DNA of 64,000 bases from positions 372,001 to 436,000 of the forward strand of contig CAVSGR010000006.1 of NCBI GenBank assembly GCA_963727535.1. Reading direction: 5' to 3'. The stretch comes from RBG-16-34-14 sp963727535. GTDB taxonomy: Bacteria > Bacteroidota > Ignavibacteria > Ignavibacteriales > Ignavibacteriaceae. A program made the position numbers and the translations under genes. The notes beneath the pieces are model-generated. The model ran no database searches. It had not been told where the DNA came from and saw only the letters and a list, made by a program, of their open reading frames with translations. Shown here one piece after another: positions 1 through 9,868 of this stretch. Positions within the stretch are counted from its first letter, which is position 1. The number at the start of each line of letters is the position of its first letter.

Positions 1-32
1 AATTTTATTCTTCTCTAAAAGAGAATAAAATT
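1..32 (+). terminator. AT-rich hairpin at window start, possible terminator
   Basis: Bases 1-11 and 22-32 form an uninterrupted 11-bp stem with a 10-base loop, followed by a short T run. It lies before rng and could end transcription of a gene left of the window. The stem is almost pure A:T, so its strength as a terminator is doubtful. Confidence 0.4.
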
Positions 33-99
33 TACAGTTTAAGCCATCGTTTAAAAAAATTGTTGGAATATAAAATTTCAATAAAAGAGTTTGTTCTTT

Positions 100-1679
100 A
101 TGACAAAAGAAATTATAATAAACTCCACTTCAGCACAAACGCGTGTTGCGATAACAGAAGATGGAAACCTGGTCGACTTTTTTGTCGACTATCCTGAAAA
201 CCGCCGTATGGTGGGGGACATATACCTGGGGAGAGTTGCAAGGGTATTGCCCGGCATAAGAGCGGCATTTATCGACATTGGCATGAAGCACGATGCTTTT
301 CTTCATTTTTCCGACATTGGAGAACGCACACATCAATTCCAGGAAATGCTTGGAGAAGATGATTCCGATGTAGATGATGAAGAAGATGAATCTAACGGGA
401 ATGGTAGTTCTCATGCTAAACGAGCTTCCGACAATAGAAATGACTCCTCCAGGGAATTTGTCGTACCAAAGCTTAGTAAAGGACAGGATATTCTTATACA
501 GATTATTAAGGAGCCTGTAAATAATAAAGGAGTTAGAGTTACTTCTTCTATTTCTTTGCCAGGCAGATTTTGTGTCCTTCTTCCATTCGATAATAAAGTT
601 GGCGTTTCTAAAAGAATTATTGATTATAAAGAAAAAAAAGACTACGTTATATTGCAAGAGGTATCCTTCCAAACAATTATGGTTTGATAATAAGAACTGT
701 AGCAAGAAATCAAGCTGAAGAAGCTTTACGGGATGATCTTAATAATCTGATGAAAACGTGGGCTGATATAGAATCGACAGCTAAATCTGAAAGTCCTCCA
801 TCACTTATCTACCAGGATCTTAATACAACATCGAGTGTTATAAGGGATTTGTTTTCGAGCGATGTTTCGAAAGTGTTTATAGATTCCAAGAAAATGTTCA
901 AGCAGATAAAAAATTATGTTCAATTGGTTCAGCCCGAAGTTGTGGAAAAGATAGAAAGTTTTCGTTCTTCAGATTCAATCTTTGATGCATTCAATATTGA
1001 AGAACAAATAAAAATGCTGATGGGCAGAAAAGTACCTTTGCCAAGCGGTGGTTATTTAATTATAGAACATACCGAAGCAATGGTTGTGATTGATGTGAAC
1101 AGTGGAAGATATGCTAAAAGTAAAGAGCAGGAACAAAATTCCCTTAAAACGGATCTTGAAGCTTCGCGTGAAATTGCAAGGCAATTGCGATTGAGAGATA
1201 TCGGCGGAATTATAGTTATAGATTATATAGATCTTGAGGACGAAAAGAACAGAAAAAAAGTTTATGATGAATTGCGAAAAGAATTCAGAAAAGACAGGGC
1301 AAAAGTTTCCATCCTTCCTATGTCTGACTTCGGCTTAATACAGATTACCCGCCAAAGAATACGCCAAAACATAATGCAGGCAATGAAAGAAATCTGTCCT
1401 TATTGTTCAGGGACAGGTCTTTTAACAAAGCACTCACATGTTTTATATGATTTTGAAGATCTATTAAAAAAGATTAAACGACAGACAAAAGAAAGAGCCA
1501 TCATTATAAAATGTCACTCAATAGTTGCTGAAAAACTTAATGAAGGCTTTATTAAAACCATAACGAAATTAAGATTAAAATATCAGATGACCATGAAAGT
1601 TCAAACCGACGATACATTGCCGCTTGATCAGTTTAAATTCTTCTCCAAGAAAACGGGTAAAGAGATTACTTCTGAGTAA
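100..1679 (+). CDS. rng: Ribonuclease E/G, interrupted by a one-base frameshift
   Basis: Endoribonuclease of the RNase E/G family, acting in rRNA processing and mRNA decay. The N-terminal part carries an S1 RNA-binding domain (GDIYLGRVARVLPGIRAAF) split by an acidic, low-complexity insert (about residues 88-120), as is common in FCB homologues. The C-terminal part has both metal-binding Asp motifs (VVIDVNSG and IIVIDYIDL) and the zinc-link CPYCSGTG. The two parts are in different frames. Adding one A to the 8-A run at 632-639 restores KEKKRLRYIARGILPNNYG, exactly the family sequence. ATG at 100 is preferred over TTG at 91. Sequencing error is more likely than a true pseudogene. Confidence 0.9.
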
Positions 1680-1688
1680 AGATTCCAA

Positions 1689-2775
1689 ATGAAAAGGACG
1701 AAATTTTATAATATTCATAAAAAACTTGGAGCTAAGATTATTGAATATGCCGGCTTCGAAATGCCCATTCAATATTCTTCCATAATAGCCGAACACAAAG
1801 CTGTGAGAAATTCAGTTGGAGTGTTTGATGTTTCGCATATGGGGGAGGTGTTTATTTCCGGAGATAAAGCTTTGGATTTTGTCCAGGAGATTACAACAAA
1901 TGATGCAGCAAAACTTTTCCCCGGTAGAGTTCAATATTCTGCTATGTGTTACCCGAACGGAGGAATTGTTGATGATCTTTTAGTTTACTGTCTTGGTGAG
2001 AAAGAATTTATGCTCGTAGTTAACGCTGCAAATACAGATAAAGATTTTAAATGGATGAATGATAATAATAAAGTCGGAGCAAAGATTGAAAATAAAAGTG
2101 ATGAATTTTCTCTGCTTGCCATACAAGGTCCAGATTCAAAAAATGTGATGAAAAAATTAACTGATATTGATTTAGAAAAACTCGGATACTATCATTTTTT
2201 TGTTACTGAAATTCAGGGAATTGAAATGATTCTTTCGAGAACAGGTTACACGGGTGAACTCGGTTATGAATTATATTTTAAGGGTAATGAAGAACAAGCC
2301 GAAGAAATCTGGACAAAGATTATTGATGCCGGAAAAGAATTTAATATTTCGCCGATAGGTCTCGCTGCAAGAGATTCTTTGCGGCTTGAAAAAGGGTATT
2401 GTCTTTATGGAAATGATATTGACCAGACTACAAATCCTTTGGAAGCCGGACTTGATTGGATAACAAAATTTGATAAAGAAAATTTTATTGGTAAAGAAGC
2501 GTTGTTAAAAATTAAAGCGGAAGGATTGAAAAGAAAACTTTCAGGGATGATATCAACCGAAAAAGTTTTTCCACAGGCATGGTTATGAAATCGATAGTAA
2601 TGGAAAGAAGATTGGAAACGTAACAAGTGGAACTGTTAGTCCTGTTCTGGAAAAACCAATTGCTCTTGGTTACCTTGAAACAGGTTATTCATCTCCCGGA
2701 ACTAAGGTTGAAATATCAATCAGAGAAAAAAAAGTTTCCTGTGAAGTTGTAAAATTGCCGTTTGTTGGGAAATAA
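1689..2775 (+). CDS. gcvT: Aminomethyltransferase (glycine cleavage T protein), frameshifted near the 3' end
   Basis: T protein of the glycine cleavage system; it transfers the aminomethyl carbon to tetrahydrofolate and releases ammonia. The body (GFEMPIQY, VGVFDVSHMGE, SRTGYTGELGYELY) is a clear GcvT match. The ATG lies 9 bases after the rng stop. The open frame ends early at 2588, but the family C-terminus (HGYEIDSNGKKIGNVTSG, then a PIALGYL motif) continues in another frame to a TAA at 2773-2775. Removing one T from the 5-T run near 2566-2570 joins the two. No glycine riboswitch is visible upstream, and no other gcv gene is in the window. Confidence 0.9.
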
Positions 2776-2834
2776 TTAATGGTTACAAAATATAATTTCT
2801 ATATTTATCCGGATAATAAATCACAATAATTAAC

Positions 2835-3578
2835 ATGAAAGTAAATGTCCTTTTCTCTCCTGTCGGCGCTGATGAGCTTTCATTTGCGGGTAAGACTACA
2901 GTTGTTATAGATGTTTTGCGTGCGTCGAGCACTATAGTTACAGCTTTGCATAACGGAGCACGGGAAGTAGTCCCTGTTGCTACAGTGGAATTCGCTGTAA
3001 AAGTATCGGGTGGGATGTTCGGCGGACAAACTCTGCTTGGCGGTGAGAGGCATACAAAGAAAGTCGAAGGTTTTGCTCTTGGTAATTCTCCGCTTGAATA
3101 CATACCAGAAATTGTTTCCGGCAAGACAATAATTCTTTATACAACCAATGGATCCAAAGCAATTGTTAAAGCCAAGTTTTCGGAAAACCTTTTCGTTTGT
3201 TCATTTCTTAATCTTGGAGCAATTGCAAAGCATCTTATAAATCTTAATAAAGATTTTGAAATACTTTGTGCCGGAAGAAACAACTATTATTCTATGGAAG
3301 ACTCTATTTGTGCCGGAAAATTAATAGCTGAAGTTAGCAAACTGAATGAAACTATTGAATTGTCCGATTCTTCCAGGGCGTGTGTTTCCTTAAGTAAAAC
3401 ATTTGGCAAAAGTACATTAAAAATGTTAAAAGATACTGAACATGGAAAAACACTTCTTGAAAACGGTTTTGAGGACGACTTGAATTTCTGTAGCAAGGTT
3501 AGCAGTTATGATGTAATTCCTTATTTCTCAGCAAACGTTCTCAAGGCTCTTTCAAATTCCGGGAACGGAAATAAATAG
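2835..3578 (+). CDS. comB: ComB-family 2-phosphosulfolactate phosphatase-like protein
   Basis: Member of the ComB family, whose archaeal founder dephosphorylates 2-phosphosulfolactate in coenzyme M synthesis. Recognisable motifs are VVIDVLRASSTIVTAL near the N-terminus, LGGERHTKKVEGFALGNSP around residue 75, and TTNGSKAI. Length (247 aa) is normal for the family. Many bacteria without coenzyme M carry ComB homologues, so the physiological substrate here is unknown. It sits 9 bases upstream of ftsK in the same direction and is probably co-transcribed with it. Confidence 0.75.
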   Translation: MKVNVLFSPVGADELSFAGKTTVVIDVLRASSTIVTALHNGAREVVPVATVEFAVKVSGGMFGGQTLLGGERHTKKVEGFALGNSPLEYIPEIVSGKTIILYTTNGSKAIVKAKFSENLFVCSFLNLGAIAKHLINLNKDFEILCAGRNNYYSMEDSICAGKLIAEVSKLNETIELSDSSRACVSLSKTFGKSTLKMLKDTEHGKTLLENGFEDDLNFCSKVSSYDVIPYFSANVLKALSNSGNGNK

Positions 3579-3586
3579 ATATTTAG

Positions 3587-6013
3587 ATGGCAGTGAAAAG
3601 AAAATCAAAATCATCAAATGGAAAGAGCAAATCCCTTCTTTCGATTGAGCAAAAGAAGAAATTAATCGGGCTGCTTTTTATTTTTTCTTCAATTCTTCTT
3701 CTTTTAAGTATCATTTCATATTCTCGTTTTGATGAAGCAAACCTTTCTTCTTTTTGGAGTGATCTTTTTAATTCTCTTGGAACCGGTCAAAATGCAACCA
3801 TAAACAACTGGCTTGGAATTTTTGGAGCACACCTTTCTAATTTCTTTATTGGTTCAACACTTGGAATTTTCTCAGCAGTTTTCCCTTTACTGATGTTGGT
3901 TTGGGGCATAGCTTTATTTTTTAAAATACCATATAAAACTCTTATTAAAACTTCCAATTTTCTTCTTGCATTAGGAATATTGCTTTCCGCTTTTTTTGGT
4001 GTCCTAAGAACAAACTATGATCTTTTTCCCGGAATGATTGAACTTTCCGGGTCAGTTGGAAATTATCTCGGTGAAGTTCTCGGAAGACTAATTGGAGGGG
4101 TCGGGGGAGTTGTTTTTTTAATAGCCGGATTAGCGGCGCTTATCATTATAACTTTTAATATAAGTCTTGAAGGTATTGCCGGCTTTTTCAAAAACATGTT
4201 TGAAGGTAGTGTAACGGCTGAAACAGAAAAAACAGTTGACGATAATACAAATCTCAAAAAAATTAAAGCATTAAGAAATAAAGAAAAGAAAAAACGCAAA
4301 AGTGTTTCTGAAGAAGCTGCAGTTACTGCAAAGGACCTTATGGAGGAAGAAACCGAAGAACAAACACGCATAAGGATTATTAGAAAAAATGAGCCGCAGC
4401 CGGAAATTAGAAATGTAATCCAGGAAGATGAAGTAAAAAAGGTTGACCTGGAAAAGGTTGGGGAAATACCGGAGAATAAAGTTGACCGTGATGATGAATC
4501 TTCTTTGCCAAACCAGTGGGAAGAAAAAATAAATTATAAAAAACCAACTCTTGATTTACTCGAACCAAACGCGGAAGAAGATTTTGTTGTAGCGGAAGAG
4601 GAATTAAAAAGAAATGCTGAACTTCTTAAAGAAAAGCTTAAACTTTTTGATATAGAAATAGAGGATATTTCGGTTACACCAGGTCCGGTTGTTACTTTAT
4701 ATGAAATTGTTCCTGCGCCCGGAGTAAAAATCAGCAGGATTGTCGGACTTGAAAATGACATCGCGCTTGCATTGGCTGCAAGAGGAATAAGGATTATTGC
4801 TCCGATTCCAGGCAAAAGCGCCATCGGGGTAGAGATACCAAATGCCGAAGCTTCTCTGGTAAATGCACGTTCCGTTTTAGCCAAAATATCGGAGTCTAAA
4901 TACGAACTTCCGATTTCGCTTGGTAAAACAATAAGCGGTGATGTGTATATAACAGATCTTTCAAAGATGCCGCATCTCCTTATTGCTGGTTCTACGGGTT
5001 CCGGTAAAAGTGTTGGAATCAATATGATTATAAGCAGCTTGCTTTATGCCAAAGAGCCTCTGGAAGTTAAGCTTGCTATGATAGATCCTAAGAAGATTGA
5101 ATTATCATTTTATAAAAAATTGAGAAGACATTTTCTGGCTGTATCTCCCGATCTTGATGAAGAAATTATTACGGTTCCACAGAACGCAGTGTTTTTACTT
5201 AAGTCTGTTGAAATTGAGATGGAAAAAAGATATGACAAACTTGCTAAAGCCGGAGTAAGAAATATTGTTGACTACAATAAAAAAGTTGCCGACCCGGCGA
5301 AAAAACCTAAAGATACCGAAGAAATGAAACATCATACTTTGCCATATATAATTGTAATTGTTGATGAGCTTGCCGATCTGATGATAACCGCTGGTAAAGA
5401 AGTCGAAGAGCCAATCACAAGATTAGCGCAATTAGCTCGTGCTGTAGGAATACATCTCGTACTTGCAACTCAACGCCCTTCTGTAAATGTAATAACAGGA
5501 GTTATCAAAGCGAATTTCAGTTCAAGAATTGCATACCAGGTTGCAACAAAAATCGATTCACGAACTATTTTGGATATGAATGGAGCTGAGCAGCTTTTGG
5601 GAAGAGGAGATATGCTTTTTCTGCCTACGGGGTCTCCAAAACCCATAAGAATGCAAAATGCTTTTATTTCTACCGATGAAGTAGAGAAGATTACGAATTT
5701 TATATACTCACAACAAGCATTTTCAAAACCGTATTATCTGCCCTCTATTTATGAAAAGAAAAAGCAGTCTATGGGTGGATTCCTTTCTGATCTTGATCCA
5801 ATGTTTGAAGATGCGGCAAAAGTAATTGTTAGGCATCAGCAAGGTTCTGTTTCTCTTTTGCAGAGAAGATTAAAGTTAGGATATTCGAGAGCAGCGCGAA
5901 TTGTGGATCAGCTTGAAGAAGCAGGAATTGTCGGTCCCAACGATGGAAGCAAGGCACGCACTGTAATTGTGGAAAATGAAGAACAACTCGAAACAATTTT
6001 AAGAAACTTGTAA
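3587..6013 (+). CDS. ftsK: DNA translocase FtsK/SpoIIIE
   Basis: Membrane-anchored DNA pump that moves chromosome termini through the closing septum and activates XerCD at dif. The N-terminus has about four transmembrane helices (residues about 25-200), followed by a charged linker. The motor has Walker A at 468-475 (GSTGSGKS) and Walker B VIVDELADLM. The last ~75 residues form the winged-helix gamma domain (YSRAARIVDQLEEAGIVGP). The 808-residue length is typical of FCB FtsK, with a short linker. The frame is intact. A XerD-type recombinase lies at 23.6 kb. Confidence 0.96.
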   Translation: MAVKRKSKSSNGKSKSLLSIEQKKKLIGLLFIFSSILLLLSIISYSRFDEANLSSFWSDLFNSLGTGQNATINNWLGIFGAHLSNFFIGSTLGIFSAVFPLLMLVWGIALFFKIPYKTLIKTSNFLLALGILLSAFFGVLRTNYDLFPGMIELSGSVGNYLGEVLGRLIGGVGGVVFLIAGLAALIIITFNISLEGIAGFFKNMFEGSVTAETEKTVDDNTNLKKIKALRNKEKKKRKSVSEEAAVTAKDLMEEETEEQTRIRIIRKNEPQPEIRNVIQEDEVKKVDLEKVGEIPENKVDRDDESSLPNQWEEKINYKKPTLDLLEPNAEEDFVVAEEELKRNAELLKEKLKLFDIEIEDISVTPGPVVTLYEIVPAPGVKISRIVGLENDIALALAARGIRIIAPIPGKSAIGVEIPNAEASLVNARSVLAKISESKYELPISLGKTISGDVYITDLSKMPHLLIAGSTGSGKSVGINMIISSLLYAKEPLEVKLAMIDPKKIELSFYKKLRRHFLAVSPDLDEEIITVPQNAVFLLKSVEIEMEKRYDKLAKAGVRNIVDYNKKVADPAKKPKDTEEMKHHTLPYIIVIVDELADLMITAGKEVEEPITRLAQLARAVGIHLVLATQRPSVNVITGVIKANFSSRIAYQVATKIDSRTILDMNGAEQLLGRGDMLFLPTGSPKPIRMQNAFISTDEVEKITNFIYSQQAFSKPYYLPSIYEKKKQSMGGFLSDLDPMFEDAAKVIVRHQQGSVSLLQRRLKLGYSRAARIVDQLEEAGIVGPNDGSKARTVIVENEEQLETILRNL

Positions 6014-6026
6014 AAGTAAGGTAATT

Positions 6027-6629
6027 ATGACAAGACATTTCATTTTTATGTTTTTACTCATTGCAGTCTCTTCTTTTGCTGGTGAAAAAGAAAACGAGCT
6101 TATAAACAAACTTCAGAAAAAATTTGAAACCATAACCGACCTGACTGTTGATGTTGTTCTAAAATCGCACGGAAAAGCAATTTTATCCGGTAAGCTTTCT
6201 TATAAAAAAGAAAATCAATTTTATCTTGATTTGAAAAGCAACCTGATTGTTTCGGATGGTTCAACAATCTGGAATTATAATAAAGAAAACAATAAAGTAA
6301 TTATTAATGACGTTGACGAAACCGATCCTTCATTCTTTTCTTTTAATAAAATAGTTTATGATTATCCGGTTAAATGTGATTTAAGTTCTGAACGAAACGG
6401 AGACTTTGATGTTTTAATTTTTGTACCTAAACAAAATTCTAATATAGGTTTTGAAGAAGCTAAAGTATGGATTGATAAAGATAATCTTATAAGCAAAGTA
6501 GAATTAAGCGGTTCTGGTTCTGAAAAAACGGAAGTGGATTTTTCGAATTACAAACTAAATCAAAATCTGACAGGCTCTAAATTTAAATTTAAGCCACCGG
6601 AAGGAAGCAGTATTATTGATCTCAGGTGA
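6027..6629 (+). CDS. lolA: LolA-like outer-membrane lipoprotein carrier
   Basis: Periplasmic carrier that ferries lipoproteins from LolCDE to the outer membrane. An N-terminal signal peptide (hydrophobic residues 4-16, cleavage likely after SSFAG) precedes a LolA fold with ITDLTVDVVLKSHGK, a middle WNYNKENNKVII strand pair and a C-terminal FKFKPPEGSSI ending. The length of 200 aa fits. It starts 13 bases after ftsK, an arrangement often seen in FCB genomes. The C-terminal end overlaps the start of the next gene. Confidence 0.8.
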   Translation: MTRHFIFMFLLIAVSSFAGEKENELINKLQKKFETITDLTVDVVLKSHGKAILSGKLSYKKENQFYLDLKSNLIVSDGSTIWNYNKENNKVIINDVDETDPSFFSFNKIVYDYPVKCDLSSERNGDFDVLIFVPKQNSNIGFEEAKVWIDKDNLISKVELSGSGSEKTEVDFSNYKLNQNLTGSKFKFKPPEGSSIIDLR

Positions 6630-7668
6630 CAAGCCTAAAAGCAAATTAAAAGGAATCCTGAATTATTCACTTTCCCTGCTTCTTGCAGCAGTATTTCTTT
6701 ATTTTGCATTTTATGATGTGAACTTTGGCGACGTGCTCAGAATAGTATCTAAGGCTTCTTTGCTTTGGATTATTATCTTTGTTAGTGTTCTGATGTTTGC
6801 GCATTATGTGAGAGCTATCCGGTGGAAAATCATTTTGGGTTCAGTAAAAAAAGACACTTCAGTCAAAAATCTTTTCGGCGCATTGATGGTTGGTTACGGT
6901 GTTAACTGCGTTGTGCCGAGATTGGGGGAAGTTTCAAGAGCTGTTCTTGTCGGTAAGTGGGAGAATCTCTCACGTTCATCTATGTTTGGTTCTGTAATCC
7001 TGGAGAGAGTTATAGATATAATGTTTTTAGGTTTTTCAGTTCTTATTTCATTAATTTTTTACAGCAACAGGATTATGTTAAATTTTCCCTGGCTTCAGGA
7101 TACATTATATATTACTTTCTTTTTTATTATTCTTGTCTTTATATTCTTTTCCCTGGCGATAAAGTATAAAGAAAAATTCTACAATGTGGTTGTTAAATTT
7201 TTAGGAAGATTTTCCGAAAAGTTTGCTCATAAATTTGCTTACATATTTCAAATGCTCGGAGATGGTTTTGGAAGTCTTAAAGGAACAAAAAATTATGTGC
7301 TGACTTTTGTTTTAAGTGCAGTAATAATGATTCTTTATGCTTTTAACGCATATATTGGTTTTTTTATGTTAGGCATGCAGAATATTCAACCTGTATCTTT
7401 TCAAATGGCGTGGGTTTTTATGAGTATAAGTGCAATTGGAGTTGTTATACCTACTCCCGGTGGAACAGGTTCATATCATGCACTTGCAAAATCTACCCTG
7501 GTTTTACTTTTTGGTTTTGGTGAAGTTGTAAGTCTCGCTTATGCTTTTCTTACACATATCGTTACTTATTTTTTGTATGTCTTTTCAGGATTGATTCTCT
7601 TTTTAATTATGAACAAACAACATAATAATATTATAAAAGTTGCTGAAACAGAAATAGAAGAATTATGA
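6616..7668 (+). CDS. Lysylphosphatidylglycerol synthase-type flippase-domain membrane protein
   Basis: Integral membrane protein of the UPF0104/LPG-synthase transmembrane family, with about eight hydrophobic segments. The family signature VPRLGEVSRAVLVGKWE is at about residues 95-110, and VIPTPGGTGSYHALAKS near residue 280 matches the second conserved region. There is no catalytic aminoacyl domain, so this is the membrane module alone; such proteins are thought to move lipids, but the substrate is unknown. TTG at 6616 is supported by GGAAG ten bases upstream and overlaps the lolA stop by 14 bases. Confidence 0.75.
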   Translation: MISGDKPKSKLKGILNYSLSLLLAAVFLYFAFYDVNFGDVLRIVSKASLLWIIIFVSVLMFAHYVRAIRWKIILGSVKKDTSVKNLFGALMVGYGVNCVVPRLGEVSRAVLVGKWENLSRSSMFGSVILERVIDIMFLGFSVLISLIFYSNRIMLNFPWLQDTLYITFFFIILVFIFFSLAIKYKEKFYNVVVKFLGRFSEKFAHKFAYIFQMLGDGFGSLKGTKNYVLTFVLSAVIMILYAFNAYIGFFMLGMQNIQPVSFQMAWVFMSISAIGVVIPTPGGTGSYHALAKSTLVLLFGFGEVVSLAYAFLTHIVTYFLYVFSGLILFLIMNKQHNNIIKVAETEIEEL

Positions 7669-8306
7669 AAAAATATTTTTTGTTAGCTGCATTTTTAGTC
7701 TTCGGCAAAATTACTTTTGCTCAGTTTGATATAAGTGCTTCTATGGGAATCGATTTTGTTAATTCACCTTCGTTCTCAGACTATATAACTCAAAATTATG
7801 CTGCCCCAGGAGAAACGGTGAGTGGATTTAATGCTGCTGTAATTTTTTCTGGTGAAGCGGGATACATGGTAAGTGAAACATACGAAGCAGCCATTGATGT
7901 TGGTTATTTAATTAATTCTTATACATCATCTATTACAAATGGGCAGTACGACATAAACTATGGAAACCTTATGTTTTCTGTTCTTAACTTTTATGTACTT
8001 CATGGAAATGGTTACAGCTTTAAGTTTGGAGGAGGTGCCGGGTTACGTTTTCTTAGTGCGGATGAAAAACTTCCCGGTACTACATCAACAACTACATATT
8101 CTTCTACTGGATATGGAATCCTATTACGTGTTGAGGGAAATACGTTATTGGGAGGTAATATTTATGCAAAGATTGCGGCGCAGGCAGGGTATGATATAAA
8201 CGGTGAACCAAAGAATAATGGACAACCTTTAGGGAATGCTAACGAGGCTGTAAATTTTAATTCGCTTTCTGTTGGATTGGGTCTCGGTGTATCTTATATA
8301 TTTTAG
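7665..8306 (+). CDS. Outer-membrane beta-barrel protein
   Basis: Signal peptide (about residues 1-20, ending FAQ) followed by alternating glycine- and aromatic-rich strands and a C-terminal aromatic residue (VSYIF), typical of small outer-membrane barrels. The ATG overlaps the preceding TGA by four bases, so it is translationally coupled to the flippase-like gene. I recognise no specific substrate. Its neighbours (lolA-like, uppP) point to envelope biogenesis, but that is only context. Confidence 0.6.
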   Translation: MKKYFLLAAFLVFGKITFAQFDISASMGIDFVNSPSFSDYITQNYAAPGETVSGFNAAVIFSGEAGYMVSETYEAAIDVGYLINSYTSSITNGQYDINYGNLMFSVLNFYVLHGNGYSFKFGGGAGLRFLSADEKLPGTTSTTTYSSTGYGILLRVEGNTLLGGNIYAKIAAQAGYDINGEPKNNGQPLGNANEAVNFNSLSVGLGLGVSYIF

Positions 8307-8315
8307 GAGAAAGAA

Positions 8316-9164
8316 TTGAATATTATTGACGCAATAGTACTTGGAATAATCCAGGGTTTTTCAGAATTTTTACCGATCAGCAGTACTGGTCATCTCACTC
8401 TTGCCGGAAAGTTGATGCATCTTGTTTCTCCCGAAGCGCCGGAAAGATGGACGTCATTTATTGCCGTTATACAATTGGGCACTTTAATTTCGATATTAAT
8501 TTATTTCCGTAAAGATATTTTTAATATTATTAATAGTTTTCTTACAGATAATCTTAAAGAAAGAAAAAGTTTTACAAATCAAAGTCTGAATTCTAAACTT
8601 GGATGGTTTATTATTATTGGAACGATACCCGTTATAATCTTTGGTCTTTCATTTAAACATATTATAGAAGGTACGCTTACTAAAAATTTATATGTTATTG
8701 CAGGAAGCCTTATTGGTCTTGCAATAATTCTTGCAATTGCAGAAAAGACTGCAAAGTTTAAAAAAGAGGTTAAAGATATTACGATAAAAGATTCTATTAT
8801 CATTGGAATTGCACAAGCTTTTGCATTAATACCGGGCTCATCGAGATCGGGAACAACAATTACAGGTGGTTTATTTGTAGGATTGGATAGAGAATCTGCG
8901 GCGAGATTTTCTTTTCTTCTTAGCATTCCGGCTGTTTTTCTAAGTGGAGTTTTCGAACTTTATGAATCATTAAAATTCATCGATCTCTCAATGATGGCAA
9001 ATATGATCGTTTCAACTATTGTGTCAGGAATTTGTGGCTATATCGCTATAGATTTTCTTCTCAAATACTTAAGAAAAAACACGACCTTTCTTTTTATTTA
9101 TTATAGAATAGCTTTGGGAATAGCAATAATAATTTTATTAACATCTGGATTCATTCAACCATAG
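8316..9164 (+). CDS. uppP: Undecaprenyl-diphosphatase
   Basis: Recycles the undecaprenyl carrier lipid by removing a phosphate from its diphosphate; needed for peptidoglycan and O-antigen synthesis and gives bacitracin tolerance. Both family motifs are present: SEFLPISSTGH (Glu17, His26 region) and PGSSRSGTT (about residues 171-179). About eight transmembrane helices, 282 aa, full length. The start is TTG at 8316 behind an AGGAGAAAG ribosome-binding site. Confidence 0.93.
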   Translation: MNIIDAIVLGIIQGFSEFLPISSTGHLTLAGKLMHLVSPEAPERWTSFIAVIQLGTLISILIYFRKDIFNIINSFLTDNLKERKSFTNQSLNSKLGWFIIIGTIPVIIFGLSFKHIIEGTLTKNLYVIAGSLIGLAIILAIAEKTAKFKKEVKDITIKDSIIIGIAQAFALIPGSSRSGTTITGGLFVGLDRESAARFSFLLSIPAVFLSGVFELYESLKFIDLSMMANMIVSTIVSGICGYIAIDFLLKYLRKNTTFLFIYYRIALGIAIIILLTSGFIQP

Positions 9165-9174
9165 GAGGCGAAAC

Positions 9175-9780
9175 ATGAAATCGGTTTTCTTTTCTTTTCT
9201 TTTTGTTCTGTTTATTATAGGATGCAAAGCTTCAAACTCAAATAATAATAATGAAAGTAAAATTATGACAGATTCAACAGCGACTAACGATTCAATTCTT
9301 GTTGCAACTATTAAAACAAATATGGGAGATATTGAGATCAAGCTGTTCGAAAAGCTTACACCCAAAACAGTTGAGAACTTTGTCGGACTTGCAAAGAAAG
9401 GATATTACAACGGAGTAATATTTCACAGAGTAATTGATAAATTTATGATTCAAGGTGGTGACCCGACCGGAACCGGAAGAGGCGGACAAAGCATCTGGGG
9501 CAAAAGCTTTGAAGATGAAATTGTTCCTTCTCTTGTGTTTGATAAACCGGGATATCTTGCAATGGCAAATTCAGGACCGAATACAAACGGCAGCCAGTTC
9601 TTTATTACTGTAATTCCAACAACATGGCTAAATGGTCATCATACAATTTTTGGTGAAGTGATTGGAGGAATGGATGTGGTTTATGCAATAAGTAAAGTTC
9701 AAACATCAAAGCCGGGAGATAAACCCCTTAAAGATGTTGTTATTAATGATGTAGTTATCGAAAAGAAGGCTGCTTCCTAA
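9175..9780 (+). CDS. Cyclophilin-type peptidyl-prolyl isomerase lipoprotein
   Basis: Catalyses cis-trans isomerisation of prolyl bonds during folding of exported proteins. The N-terminus is a lipoprotein signal with a Cys at the end of a hydrophobic run (FIIGC), then a Ser/Asn-rich linker, then a compact cyclophilin domain (FHRVIDKFMIQGGDPTGTG, NTNGSQFFIT, WLNGHHTIFGEV). Length of 201 aa is normal. It starts 10 bases after uppP, and a strong terminator follows, so it is probably the last gene of the transcript. Confidence 0.9.
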   Translation: MKSVFFSFLFVLFIIGCKASNSNNNNESKIMTDSTATNDSILVATIKTNMGDIEIKLFEKLTPKTVENFVGLAKKGYYNGVIFHRVIDKFMIQGGDPTGTGRGGQSIWGKSFEDEIVPSLVFDKPGYLAMANSGPNTNGSQFFITVIPTTWLNGHHTIFGEVIGGMDVVYAISKVQTSKPGDKPLKDVVINDVVIEKKAAS

Positions 9781-9796
9781 GAAAATAAAATTTAAG

Positions 9797-9830
9797 GCGA
9801 AGTTCATAGAAAGAATGAACTTCGCTTTTT
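9797..9830 (+). terminator. Rho-independent terminator after the cyclophilin gene
   Basis: An 11-bp perfect stem (9797-9807 with 9815-9825, arm GCGAAGTTCAT), a 7-base loop and a following 5-T run (9826-9830). It marks the end of the uppP-cyclophilin transcript. Confidence 0.9.
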
Positions 9831-9868
9831 GAATCGTACTTTCCATTCTGTAATTTCCCTTTCAAAGT

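Noticed and set aside
130..705. Long minus-strand open frame opposite rng (191 codons)
   Set aside because: It is the antisense shadow of rng; its residues are low-complexity and match no family.
1680..1700. Glycine riboswitch upstream of gcvT
   Set aside because: Only nine bases separate the rng stop from the gcvT ATG, leaving no leader for an aptamer.
100..2775. Programmed ribosomal frameshifting in rng and gcvT
   Set aside because: The break points are plain homopolymers without slippery heptamer plus downstream structure, these genes are not known to use recoding, and the same type of indel recurs in unrelated genes.
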